Shown here piece after piece: positions 39,204-48,042 of a stretch of 64,000 nucleotides of DNA (position 1 is its first letter; each line of letters opens with the position of its first letter). The position numbers and the translations under genes were made by a program. A model generated the notes under the pieces. That model was not told the DNA's origin, ran no database searches, and saw nothing but the letters and a program-made list of their open reading frames with translations. Source of the DNA: Tissierella praeacuta DSM 18095 (GTDB lineage Bacteria > Bacillota > Clostridia > Tissierellales > Tissierellaceae); NCBI RefSeq assembly GCF_900128955.1, contig NZ_FQTY01000006.1:117759-181758 (forward strand). Direction: 5' to 3'.

Positions 39204-40691
39204 TTATTCTAAAAATGGATTTTTGAAGACATCACTATATGGTGATTTTTTAGCAAAATCCTTTGCCTCTTTTTCTCCCTTTTCTATTGGCAACATTGTT
39301 CCTGGTCCACCTACACATCCACCAGGACATGCCATGCCTTCTAATAAATATCCATTGAACTTTCCTGCCTTTGCCATTGCTAACATTTTACGGCAATCTG
39401 CTAACCCATTTGCATTATGAGTTGGTATTTCTAAACCTGGATGAGCTTGTTCTATACTTGCCTTTACTGATGATGCAACACCTGAAGCATATGCAAAATT
39501 CCTTCCCTTTGTTGAAGCATCTGCTACTATCTCATCTTCAGTAATCTCTGCAACGTCAATATTAGCTGCAACAAATATTGCGGCAAGTTCTTCGTACGTA
39601 ATTACAAAATCAACATATGGTCGAACATCTTCTTCCATTGCCTCAATCTTCTTTGATATACATGGCCCTATAAATACTATCTTCCCGCTTGGACTTCTTC
39701 TCTTAATTGCCTTTGCTGTTTCTACCATGGGTGTATTTGATGAGGATATATATTGATATAGATCAGGGAAAAATTTTTTTGCTGTCATTGTCCAAGATGG
39801 GCAACAGGATGTACCTAAAAATGGCTGCTTTTCTGGTACTAATTTGGGAAACATTTCTGCTTCGTGTCGAGCAGCAGCATCTGCTCCAAGTGCTACTTCA
39901 ATAATTTCCGTAAATCCTAAATCTTTAGCTGCCCTAACTATTTTGCCTGGTGTTGCAAAGGGTCCAAACTGCCCTACAAATGAAGGGGCTATTATGGCAT
40001 GAACTTCTTCCCCTTGCTTAATAGCTAAAACTAATTGAAATATATCAGACTTATCTGTAATAGCTGCAAATGGACAATTAACTATACACATTCCACAGCT
40101 TACACATTTATCATAGTTTATTTTAGCTCTACCTAGTTCATCTGACTCTATAGCATCTACTCCACAAGCAACTTTACAAGGTCTTTCCAACTTCATAATT
40201 GCATGATATTGACATGCCTTAGCACATTTCCCACAATCTATACATTTTTCTTTATCTATAATTGCTCTATCCTTTCCAATGATAATAGCGTTGACTGGAC
40301 AAACAATCATGCAAGGATGAGCAATACATTTTCTACAATTATCAGTAACAAAATGCTTTGAACTTTCACAAGATGCACAAGCAAATGGAATTACATTTAC
40401 TAAGGGCTCTTTAATTATACTATGAGTTACAACAGCTTCATCAACAGATTTAGATAAACGACCATTATCCTCGTTAAGTTTTCTATCTAATCCTAAACCA
40501 AGCCTAGCTCTAGCTGCAACAATAGCTCTTTCATGAAAAATACTTCCTCTATAATGTGGTACTTCACCGCTTATTACTTTATAGGGAATATCATCTACTT
40601 CCCTTGGGTCTCTTCCTTCCCAAGCTATCTTCGCTATTTCTGTAAATACTTGTCTGCGAATATATGTAATTGGTGTAAATATACCTCTCAT
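39204..40691 (-). CDS. [FeFe] hydrogenase, group B-like, with ferredoxin domains
   Basis: 495 residues. An N-terminal segment of about 110 residues precedes a Cys-rich region with a CASC...CRKC...C...C motif and ferredoxin-type repeats (CIDCGKCAKAC, CVSCGMCIVNCPF). The H-cluster domain follows, with P1 GTSCCPSW, P2 FIGPCISKK and P3 EGMACPGGCVGG. TSCCP in place of the TSCSP of bidirectional enzymes, and GPC in P2, are marks of the little-studied group B [FeFe] hydrogenases of clostridia. It should evolve or oxidise H2 with ferredoxin-like carriers. Its ATG overlaps the stop of the 2Fe-2S gene by one base. Confidence 0.92.
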   Translation of the reverse strand: MRGIFTPITYIRRQVFTEIAKIAWEGRDPREVDDIPYKVISGEVPHYRGSIFHERAIVAARARLGLGLDRKLNEDNGRLSKSVDEAVVTHSIIKEPLVNVIPFACASCESSKHFVTDNCRKCIAHPCMIVCPVNAIIIGKDRAIIDKEKCIDCGKCAKACQYHAIMKLERPCKVACGVDAIESDELGRAKINYDKCVSCGMCIVNCPFAAITDKSDIFQLVLAIKQGEEVHAIIAPSFVGQFGPFATPGKIVRAAKDLGFTEIIEVALGADAAARHEAEMFPKLVPEKQPFLGTSCCPSWTMTAKKFFPDLYQYISSSNTPMVETAKAIKRRSPSGKIVFIGPCISKKIEAMEEDVRPYVDFVITYEELAAIFVAANIDVAEITEDEIVADASTKGRNFAYASGVASSVKASIEQAHPGLEIPTHNANGLADCRKMLAMAKAGKFNGYLLEGMACPGGCVGGPGTMLPIEKGEKEAKDFAKKSPYSDVFKNPFLE

Positions 40692-40930
40692 TATCTAACC
40701 ACCTCTAATATTTCTGATATAATCTTCTCTGCACTGGCATTAGTAATTATTTTACCATTTAATTCAACTACAGGTGCCTTGTTATCTTCACAAAATTTTA
40801 GACATTTTACTGCCTCAATTTCAATCTTACCTGGATACTCCAATTGCAAATCCTCAAGATTCTCCTGTAAATTCAAATTTCCCATCATTGTACAATGAGT
40901 CCCCATACAAATCTTTACCTTCGCCAACAT
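40691..40930 (-). CDS. Thioredoxin-like 2Fe-2S ferredoxin (NuoE/HydA-partner type)
   Basis: 79 residues with a thioredoxin-like 2Fe-2S fold. The four cysteines occur as KICMGTHC and then VKCLKFC, as in NuoE and hydrogenase gamma subunits but without their N-terminal helical domain. Its stop overlaps the hydrogenase start (TAATG), so the two are translated together and the protein probably passes electrons to or from the hydrogenase. It is the first gene of this two-gene operon. Confidence 0.88.
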   Translation of the reverse strand: MLAKVKICMGTHCTMMGNLNLQENLEDLQLEYPGKIEIEAVKCLKFCEDNKAPVVELNGKIITNASAEKIISEILEVVR

Positions 40931-41095
40931 CTCATCTGCCTCCTATATTTATAATGTTTATGGTAATTATAACATATTGACAAAACAATAACTATTCTTT
41001 TCCATATTAATATTCCCACTTATTATTGTAACTTGTTTGTTACACACATTTAATTATTTCAGTGTATAATATTTTTATAGAAAGGAGAATATTAT

Positions 41096-42655
41096 ATGTC
41101 ACAAAATCCAACAAAACTCATAGTACTAATATTATGTTTAACTATTTTTACAATTGCCTGTTCTAGTAATAAAAGCCTTCCTACTACTTTAACCTTAGAA
41201 CAGTCAATAAAAGAAATCATATTATCTAAAGGTAATGAATATGACTTTTTAAAAGATAAGGCATACATGGAATATATGGCTAAACTCGGAGATGAACTTG
41301 CAAATAATACTCCTTATTATGCAATTGGAAATCTTGATGATGATAATATACCAGAAATTGCTGTATTTAAAGAAAGAGATCCTAATAATATGGCTGATGA
41401 AGGAAGTCTAGAAATCTACAAGTTTAATGGAGAAAAATATAATCTAATAGATAGCATTTCCATGAACTATGATAATACTAATTACCAAATTGTAATTGGA
41501 AAAATATCTGAAAATCAAAATGGATTACTTCTCAATAACAGTGTAGGTGCCCACTCTGGATTAACTTATGGATTTATTTTAGAAAATGGAAAATTAAAAA
41601 ACATATTAGATGAAAATAAAATTTCATTAATATCCATATATACTAATAATGAAATTAAAGATATAAATAATGACGGTATTTTAGAATTTAGTATTTATAC
41701 TGTAGATCCTGAAACAGAAGATTCTAGTTCAGCTGGTTCTGATAAAATGACTCTTTGGTATAAATGGAATGGCAAAGATAGTGCTGAATTATTAGAAATT
41801 GAAAGAAGAGATTATTCTAAAGAAAAATCAGATAAAGAAATTTTTAATGAAGCCAAAAATTTAATAGAAAATAATTTTAATGAAGTATTAAAATATATAG
41901 ATGAACATAAAGAAAAATTGTCTAAATACGATAATACAGAAATTTTAATGGAATATATAAAAAAATTAAATGAAATGTCTTTTGATAAAGGAGTTGAAAT
42001 AGAAAATCTATTTATAAAGTATCAAAACAAGGAAAACTTTGATTACCTATTTAAAAAATATGGTTTATCCATTGAAAAGTTAAATAGCTTGGAGTATTTG
42101 AATCGTGAAAAGGTATTAAAAGACGAACCTGAATTAAAAAAACATTTAATAGATCATATTCTATTGGGATATAAATTAGATACTTCAGAAGGGATTTATT
42201 ATTATTTAATTGATAATCAAAAATTTATAGATACTTTTGGTGGAAATATTACCAATGAATATAATGATTATCTTAAAATATTGGCATTAGATACTAACGA
42301 GCCTTTTATGAAGGATGGAAGTCTTATGATATCTATGGATAAATTGGCGGAAAGAATATTACTGGCAGAAAGTTTTAAAATGGTTTATCCATATTCCAAT
42401 TTATTACCAAAGGTTGATGAAATATATAAATGGTATATATATACTTATTTCTATGGAGATAACCATAATCCTAATTTTGATGAAAACACTTTCATAATGA
42501 AAGAAAACATAGTTAAAGAGTTTGAAAAAACCATAGAAAAATATGAATATACTAATTTTGGAGATATAGTAAGAGAATTCATGGCTAATTTAAAGGAAAA
42601 TAACAATATAATAAACGATACAATTAGAGAAAAACTTAATGATAGATTAAACTAA
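41096..42655 (+). CDS. Large lipoprotein with FG-GAP/VCBS-like segment
   Basis: 519 residues. The type II signal peptide has lipobox FTIACSS (Cys about 22). A beta-rich region (about 75-240) contains Asp-rich turns such as NLDDDNIPEIAVF and DINNDGILEFSIY, typical of Ca-binding FG-GAP/VCBS-like repeats. The rest (about 250-519) is helical and charged. No enzyme motif was recognised, so it is an exported, lipid-anchored protein of unknown role. AAAGGAG lies nine bases upstream of the ATG. A terminator-like hairpin separates it from the DUF2935 gene. Confidence 0.75.
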   Translation: MSQNPTKLIVLILCLTIFTIACSSNKSLPTTLTLEQSIKEIILSKGNEYDFLKDKAYMEYMAKLGDELANNTPYYAIGNLDDDNIPEIAVFKERDPNNMADEGSLEIYKFNGEKYNLIDSISMNYDNTNYQIVIGKISENQNGLLLNNSVGAHSGLTYGFILENGKLKNILDENKISLISIYTNNEIKDINNDGILEFSIYTVDPETEDSSSAGSDKMTLWYKWNGKDSAELLEIERRDYSKEKSDKEIFNEAKNLIENNFNEVLKYIDEHKEKLSKYDNTEILMEYIKKLNEMSFDKGVEIENLFIKYQNKENFDYLFKKYGLSIEKLNSLEYLNREKVLKDEPELKKHLIDHILLGYKLDTSEGIYYYLIDNQKFIDTFGGNITNEYNDYLKILALDTNEPFMKDGSLMISMDKLAERILLAESFKMVYPYSNLLPKVDEIYKWYIYTYFYGDNHNPNFDENTFIMKENIVKEFEKTIEKYEYTNFGDIVREFMANLKENNNIINDTIREKLNDRLN

Positions 42656-42667
42656 TCACAAATTTTT

Positions 42668-42711
42668 CCCCTCATAATATTATATATTATGTAATATTAT
42701 ATCTAGGGGGG
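42668..42711 (+). terminator. Terminator-like hairpin that contains the next gene's ribosome site
   Basis: CCCC (42668-42671) pairs with the G run 42706-42711, around an A/T palindrome, and seven T follow. This is a plausible terminator for the lipoprotein gene. The G run is also the only ribosome-binding sequence for the TTG at 42718. Confidence 0.65.
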
Positions 42712-42717
42712 ATTTTT

Positions 42718-43617
42718 TTGTTATCAAGAAAAGAGTTTATTCAAAGTTCGCTAGAAACAAACTTATTTTTTCAAAGGATTATAAAAGAGCATATGTTTTT
42801 TATACAAGTTAATCTTCCATCAGTAAATAGTTCTGAAATTAATGAAGCTAATTTACTTAAAAAATCCTTTGAAGCAGTATTAGCTGAAACAGTTATATTT
42901 TCAAACTGTGCTGTAAGAAATGAAGTCTTGCAATCAAATGAAATTGTCACACCTTTTACTTTAAGAGCAGAAGAAATATCCTCACAATTATCTGGTGCTT
43001 CTCTAAACACAGAAATAACTGAAGCAGAATATGATTTAAGAACAGATCCAAACTTTAACTATACAGAGTGGTTAGAGGAAAAGTTGTATAATATAAATAT
43101 GAGATCAATTAATTTACTAGAGGAAGCTATTGATTTCAGTAAGAAACTATTAAGTTCAAGATTACAATGTAAAATATTTATAACCCTCTATCCACATTTA
43201 ATAGAACATACTATTAGAGAGTCCGAATTATATATGGAAATATTGAAAAATTTACAAAACAAAAATTTACCTGATATAACCATATGTAATGAATTAAATT
43301 TCTGGAACCATATAATGGAGGACCATGCAGAGTTTATTGATGGACTACTTGATCCTACAGAGGAAGATTTAAAAGAAATAGCTGAGGCTTTAGCAGAAAC
43401 CTTTGAAAAAATATTAGATAAAAAATGTAATAAAAACAATGAAAAAGAAATATTAGATAAAAGTTTAAAAGCAACTCAAGAAATAATAGATTTTAAAAAA
43501 GCCAGTACAGAAGGTCTATTAGCATGCAAAATCAAATCTATAATAATACCTCTTTTAGGAGATCATGTTTTAAGGGAAGCAAATCATTATCTAAGAATAT
43601 TAAAAGAAATAAAATAA
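42718..43617 (+). CDS. DUF2935 domain protein
   Basis: 299 residues consisting of two helical DUF2935 repeats (about 1-135 and 145-295). Each has the conserved pattern of a helix with FF-RIIKEHM-F and a later 'ELNFWNHIMEDHAEFIDG'. The repeated E-H-x-x-F and DH motifs suggest a ferritin-like metal site, but no function is established. The start is a TTG at 42718, six bases after an AGGGGGG site; the first residues MLSRKEFI fit the usual DUF2935 beginning. It is often a single gene in clostridia, as here. Confidence 0.85.
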   Translation: MLSRKEFIQSSLETNLFFQRIIKEHMFFIQVNLPSVNSSEINEANLLKKSFEAVLAETVIFSNCAVRNEVLQSNEIVTPFTLRAEEISSQLSGASLNTEITEAEYDLRTDPNFNYTEWLEEKLYNINMRSINLLEEAIDFSKKLLSSRLQCKIFITLYPHLIEHTIRESELYMEILKNLQNKNLPDITICNELNFWNHIMEDHAEFIDGLLDPTEEDLKEIAEALAETFEKILDKKCNKNNEKEILDKSLKATQEIIDFKKASTEGLLACKIKSIIIPLLGDHVLREANHYLRILKEIK

Positions 43618-43663
43618 AGATAAAAAGTAATCACTCTATATTGGGTGATTACTTTTTATCTTT
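43616..43663 (+). terminator. Rho-independent terminator after the DUF2935 gene
   Basis: A long stem of about 19 bp (43616-43634 with 43645-43663) around a G-C core GTAATCAC/GTGATTAC, with A and T runs at its ends, begins inside the stop codon. Confidence 0.85.
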
Positions 43664-43717
43664 ATAGAAAATATAATATGAGTTATAATAATTATATTAA
43701 TTAACAGGAGAGATAAG

Positions 43718-44455
43718 ATGAAAAATATTAAGATGCATTTACAATTTGATGGTAGCAGATATTCTGGGTGGCAAAGATTAGGTGATAAGGATAATACTGT
43801 ACAAGGTAAATTAGAAGATTTACTTAAAAAAATGACTGCTGAAGAAATAAATGTAATAGGTTGTTCAAGAACTGATAAAGGAGTCCATGCACAGGGCTTA
43901 GTTTGTAATTTTTTTACTAACTCCAATATGACAATAGAAGAAATAGGAAAATATATTAATAGATATTTGCCTGATGATATAGTGGTCTATAATCTATCTG
44001 AAGAAAATGAGAGATTTCATTCAAGATATAATGCAAAGTCAAAATGGTATAGATATACAATAGACAATAATAAATATCAAAATGTATTTAGTAGAAAATT
44101 TACTTCTCATATTCCTGAAAAGCTAAATCTAATACTAATGCAAGAAGCCGCCACCAAATTGATAGGAACCTTTGATTTCACAGCATTTACTACTATGAAA
44201 TCAAAGAAAAAAAGCTTTGTTAGAACTATAATGAACATTAATATATCAAAAGAAAACAACTATATCTATATAGACTTTGAAGGTGATGGTTTTCTCCACA
44301 ATATGATTAGGATTATTACAGGAACTCTAATCAGAGTAGGAAAAGAAGAAATTAGTCCCAGTGATGTCCAATATATTCTTGAAAATAAAAATCGTAGTAT
44401 TGCAGGTCCTATGATTGAGGCTAAGGGGCTTTGTTTGATGGAAGTTAGATATTAA
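43718..44455 (+). CDS. truA: tRNA pseudouridine(38-40) synthase
   Basis: Isomerises uridines 38-40 of the tRNA anticodon arm. The 245-residue length is normal. The catalytic Asp is in GCSRTDKGVHA (about 53). FHSRYNAKSKWYRYTI (about 108-123) and the C-terminal GDGFLHNMIRIITGTLIRVG are family signatures. A GGAGAG site precedes the ATG. Its stop overlaps the stop of the convergent thrB gene by four bases, so no room for a terminator exists between them. Confidence 0.96.
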   Translation: MKNIKMHLQFDGSRYSGWQRLGDKDNTVQGKLEDLLKKMTAEEINVIGCSRTDKGVHAQGLVCNFFTNSNMTIEEIGKYINRYLPDDIVVYNLSEENERFHSRYNAKSKWYRYTIDNNKYQNVFSRKFTSHIPEKLNLILMQEAATKLIGTFDFTAFTTMKSKKKSFVRTIMNINISKENNYIYIDFEGDGFLHNMIRIITGTLIRVGKEEISPSDVQYILENKNRSIAGPMIEAKGLCLMEVRY

Positions 44456-45342
44456 TTAATTTCTTCTATTATTGTCCCATATGAATCTAATCTAAGTTCT
44501 TTAACTTCCCAAGTATAATTAATAGATTTAAGATATTTTTTTATTTTTAATATAAAATCATTATCTTTCTCATCTACAATAGCCATTATAGTAGGACCCG
44601 CCCCACTTAAATATAACCCCAAGCATCCAATTTCCTCACATTTATTAATTATATCGTAAAAACCAGATATTAACCTTCCTCTATATGGCTGATGAAGAGA
44701 ATCCTTTACTGCGTATTTCAATAAATCAAATCTCCCATTAGATAGTGAAGATAATAATAAAGACACCCTACTTATATTATATATAGCATCTTTATGAGAT
44801 ATGGTAGCAGGTAAAACAGCCCTCGAATCTTTAGTTGATAGAGTATAATCTGGTATCAATGCTACAAATTTAATTCCTGTATAAACATCAAACTTATTAT
44901 AAATCACCTTGCTATCTTCCATAATAGATATAACAAGCCCTCCAAATAATGCAGGTGCAATATTATCTGGATGTCCCTCAATTTCCGTTGCTATTTCTAA
45001 GATTTCTTCCTTAGAAAGAGGAGCTCCTGCTAAACAATTAGCACCCATAACTCCTCCTAATATACAAGCAGCACTACTACCTAAGCCTCTTGAAACTGGT
45101 ATATTAGCATCTATATCTATCTTGATTCCCTTAGGTAAATACCCTATTTTATCAAATACCTTTAACATGGACTTATATACCAAATTATTTTCATTTGAAA
45201 ATTCTTTATTACATCCTGTGATTTCTATTCCATGAGAAATTTCTTCAAATCTAAAATAATTATATATATTTAAGGCTAGACCTAATGTATCAAATCCTGG
45301 ACCTATGTTTGCACTGGTTCCAGGGACACTTATCCTAATCAT
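44452..45342 (-). CDS. thrB: Homoserine kinase
   Basis: Phosphorylates homoserine to O-phosphohomoserine, the substrate of ThrC. A GHMP kinase of about 296 residues with PGTSANIGPGFDTLG at the start, the ATP loop PVSRGLGSSAACILGG (about 85-100) and a C-terminal LSGAGPTIMAI motif. Several starts are possible near 45354; the ATG at 45342 aligns with other ThrB proteins and has a GGTG site. It overlaps the end of thrC by eight bases and is the last gene of the threonine operon. Confidence 0.95.
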   Translation of the reverse strand: MIRISVPGTSANIGPGFDTLGLALNIYNYFRFEEISHGIEITGCNKEFSNENNLVYKSMLKVFDKIGYLPKGIKIDIDANIPVSRGLGSSAACILGGVMGANCLAGAPLSKEEILEIATEIEGHPDNIAPALFGGLVISIMEDSKVIYNKFDVYTGIKFVALIPDYTLSTKDSRAVLPATISHKDAIYNISRVSLLLSSLSNGRFDLLKYAVKDSLHQPYRGRLISGFYDIINKCEEIGCLGLYLSGAGPTIMAIVDEKDNDFILKIKKYLKSINYTWEVKELRLDSYGTIIEEIN

Positions 45343-46816
45343 CTTCTTCACCAACCTTTAAAAACATTTTTATCATAGTTTTCATATTTTCTTTATTGCA
45401 ACTGTTCTTGTGTAATATTTCCTTGTTTTTTAAATTTTTTATATTATTAGGAACTTTTATTTTACTTCTATTTTCCAATTCTTCTAAAATAATAAACTCA
45501 TCTTTACCCTCTAATTCTATGCCTATAGAAGATGCTACCTTAGTTCCAAATTTAAATGGGCTTGCCGTTGAAACTATAATTGTCTTTGTATTATCCTTAG
45601 TATTTTCTTTATATCCTTTATATACATTATAAGCTACAGCAGTATGTGGATCCATTAAATAACTATTGTCATTAAATACTTTATCAATTCCTGTCTCAAT
45701 ATCCTTCTCAGTAGAATAATATCCATAAAAATCCTCGTGACCTATATCTATTTTATAAAAGCCTTCTTTAGATAAACTATTCATCTTAATCTTCACTAGA
45801 TTATCATCTTCTCCGCTTAAATGAAATAAAAGCCTTTCTAAATTACTAGATATTAAAATATCCATTGAAGGAGATGAAGTAACTATCAATTCTCTCCTTC
45901 TGTCATATATCCCTGTATTAAGAAAATCTGATAAGATATTATTTTCATTTGATGCACATATTAACTTATTTACAGGAAGCCCCATTTCTTTAGCATAGTA
46001 CGCAGCTAATATATTCCCAAAATTCCCTGTTGGCACGGCTACATTTATCTTTTCACCTTTTCCTATTTTCCCTTGATTTATAAGCATAACATAACAATGG
46101 AAATAATAAACTATTTGAGGAATCAATCTACCTATATTTATAGAATTAGCAGATGATAAAATATATCCCCTTTCATTTAAGAATTCATTAAATTCCTTAT
46201 CATTAAATATCTCTTTCACTCCAGATTGAGCATTATCAAAGTTTCCTCTTATCCCTATTACAAATGTATTATTTCCTTCTTGAGTAAGCATCTGTCTTTT
46301 TTGAATTTCAGATACTCCATTTTCAGGATAGAAAACGATTATCTTTACCCCAGAAATATTAGCAAATGCTTCTAATGCAGCTTTCCCTGTATCTCCCGAT
46401 GTAGCCGTTAAAATCACTATTTCTTTATGATTATTCTTGATTCTCATAGATTCCTTTAATAAATATGGAAGTATAGATAATGCCATATCTTTAAAAGCAA
46501 AGGTTGGTCCATGAAATAATTCCAAGATAAATGCATCATCTATTTCTATTATGGGAGCAATAAGGGATGTATCAAATTTATTATCATAAGCTCTATCTAT
46601 ACATTCTTTAAGTATCGTAGGCTCAAAATCCAGAAAAAATTTACTCATTATGGTATATGCTAGTTCTTTGTAATCCATATGAAAAATCATTTCCAAATTT
46701 TCTATTTTGGGCAATTCTTTTGGTACAAACAAGCCACCATCCTGAGAAATTCCTTGTATAATTGCATCAGCTGATGAAACTTCAATGCTTTTATTTCTTG
46801 TGCTAATATATCTCAT
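45335..46816 (-). CDS. thrC: Threonine synthase
   Basis: PLP enzyme turning O-phosphohomoserine into threonine. About 493 residues, the long (yeast/E. coli-like) type, starting RYISTRNKS. The PLP lysine is in GPTFAFKDMALS (about 108), phosphate loop residues are in TATSGDTGKAALEA, and the AVPTGNFGN segment is near 265. The ATG at 46816 is chosen because GAGGG lies eight bases upstream; an earlier GTG at 46831 has no site. It begins 12 bases after hom. Confidence 0.95.
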   Translation of the reverse strand: MRYISTRNKSIEVSSADAIIQGISQDGGLFVPKELPKIENLEMIFHMDYKELAYTIMSKFFLDFEPTILKECIDRAYDNKFDTSLIAPIIEIDDAFILELFHGPTFAFKDMALSILPYLLKESMRIKNNHKEIVILTATSGDTGKAALEAFANISGVKIIVFYPENGVSEIQKRQMLTQEGNNTFVIGIRGNFDNAQSGVKEIFNDKEFNEFLNERGYILSSANSINIGRLIPQIVYYFHCYVMLINQGKIGKGEKINVAVPTGNFGNILAAYYAKEMGLPVNKLICASNENNILSDFLNTGIYDRRRELIVTSSPSMDILISSNLERLLFHLSGEDDNLVKIKMNSLSKEGFYKIDIGHEDFYGYYSTEKDIETGIDKVFNDNSYLMDPHTAVAYNVYKGYKENTKDNTKTIIVSTASPFKFGTKVASSIGIELEGKDEFIILEELENRSKIKVPNNIKNLKNKEILHKNSCNKENMKTMIKMFLKVGEEDD

Positions 46817-46827
46817 ATTATGATCCC

Positions 46828-48042
46828 TCACTTAACTATTCTTCCTAAAAAATACTTGTCATCATCAATTCCTAATGATGAAATTAAACTTAAAATATTC
46901 TGTATAGATACTTCTTTAGTAATGATGGCAATATTATCTGTTGTAGACAATATTTCGTCTGCCATATCATATAAAATGGTAAATTTCTTCTTATATTCTG
47001 AAGAAACTCTCAAATAATATGGTTCTTCTATTTTCTCGTTAATATTTTTAAGTTTTCTTGTTCCTAATGGATTGCCCTTTCTATAAGAACTTTTTACTAT
47101 ATCTAATACATCAGATATTACTGCATTTGCAGTAGGAAATTTTCCTGCTCCCGAACCATAAAATTTTAACTCTCCTACATTATTTCCAATAAAAGCTACA
47201 GAATTAAATGCCATATTTACATTGGCAAAATAGGAGTTCTTTTTTATAATGGTCGGTTGAACCATTGCAGTAAACTTATCTCCCGTAGATTTAACTTCTG
47301 CAATCAATTTTACTGTACATCCTAAATTCTTTATTTGCTCAATATCAAAAGGAATAATACCTTTTATACCCCTCACCAAAATATCTTCCTCTGAAATCTT
47401 TCCCTTTAAAGCAATAGTTCCTAATATTCTAAGTTTCCGCAATGTATCATAACCTTCTATATCAGCTGTTGGATCTAATTCAGCATAACCAAGTTCTTGA
47501 GCTATTTTTAATGCTTCTTCATAAGCTAATTTTTCATCAAACATTCTAGTCAAAATATAATTACATGTTCCATTTAATATCCCTTGTATTTGAGTAATTT
47601 CATTGGTTGCCACTACTTCCTTTAAAGGTTTTAATATAGGTATTCCTCCACCTACACTTGCTTCATATAAAAAAGCACAATTATTTTTATTTGCCATATT
47701 TGTTAATTCTTCAAAGTATTTAGAAACTACTGCTTTATTAGCTGTAACTACATTTTTTCCTGCCTTTAATGATTTTTTTATATAATTATAAGATTCTTCT
47801 AAATCCCCAGTAGCTTCAATGATTATACTAATATCAGAGTCTTTTAAAATTTCATCAAATTCTAAAGTAATCAAGCTTTTTCCTAGTGAAATATCTCTTT
47901 TCTTATTAATATTTTTTACTAAAATCCTCTTGATAAATAACTCTGAACCCAGAATAGATTTAAGCTCATCTTTTCTTTTATTTAATATCTCTACAACTCC
48001 CGAACCAACTGTACCAAGTCCAATTAATCCAATATTTATCAT
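46828..48042 (-). CDS. hom: Homoserine dehydrogenase
   Basis: Reduces aspartate semialdehyde to homoserine. 404 residues: NAD(P)-binding GLIGLGTVGSGVVEIL, AGKNVVTANKAVVS near 95, catalytic-region LNGTCNYILTRM near 160, YAELDPTADIEGYD near 190, and a C-terminal ACT-like regulatory part (about 325-400) that may sense threonine. The ATG follows the TAA of the aspartate kinase gene with no gap, so translation is coupled. Confidence 0.95.
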   Translation of the reverse strand: MINIGLIGLGTVGSGVVEILNKRKDELKSILGSELFIKRILVKNINKKRDISLGKSLITLEFDEILKDSDISIIIEATGDLEESYNYIKKSLKAGKNVVTANKAVVSKYFEELTNMANKNNCAFLYEASVGGGIPILKPLKEVVATNEITQIQGILNGTCNYILTRMFDEKLAYEEALKIAQELGYAELDPTADIEGYDTLRKLRILGTIALKGKISEEDILVRGIKGIIPFDIEQIKNLGCTVKLIAEVKSTGDKFTAMVQPTIIKKNSYFANVNMAFNSVAFIGNNVGELKFYGSGAGKFPTANAVISDVLDIVKSSYRKGNPLGTRKLKNINEKIEEPYYLRVSSEYKKKFTILYDMADEILSTTDNIAIITKEVSIQNILSLISSLGIDDDKYFLGRIVK

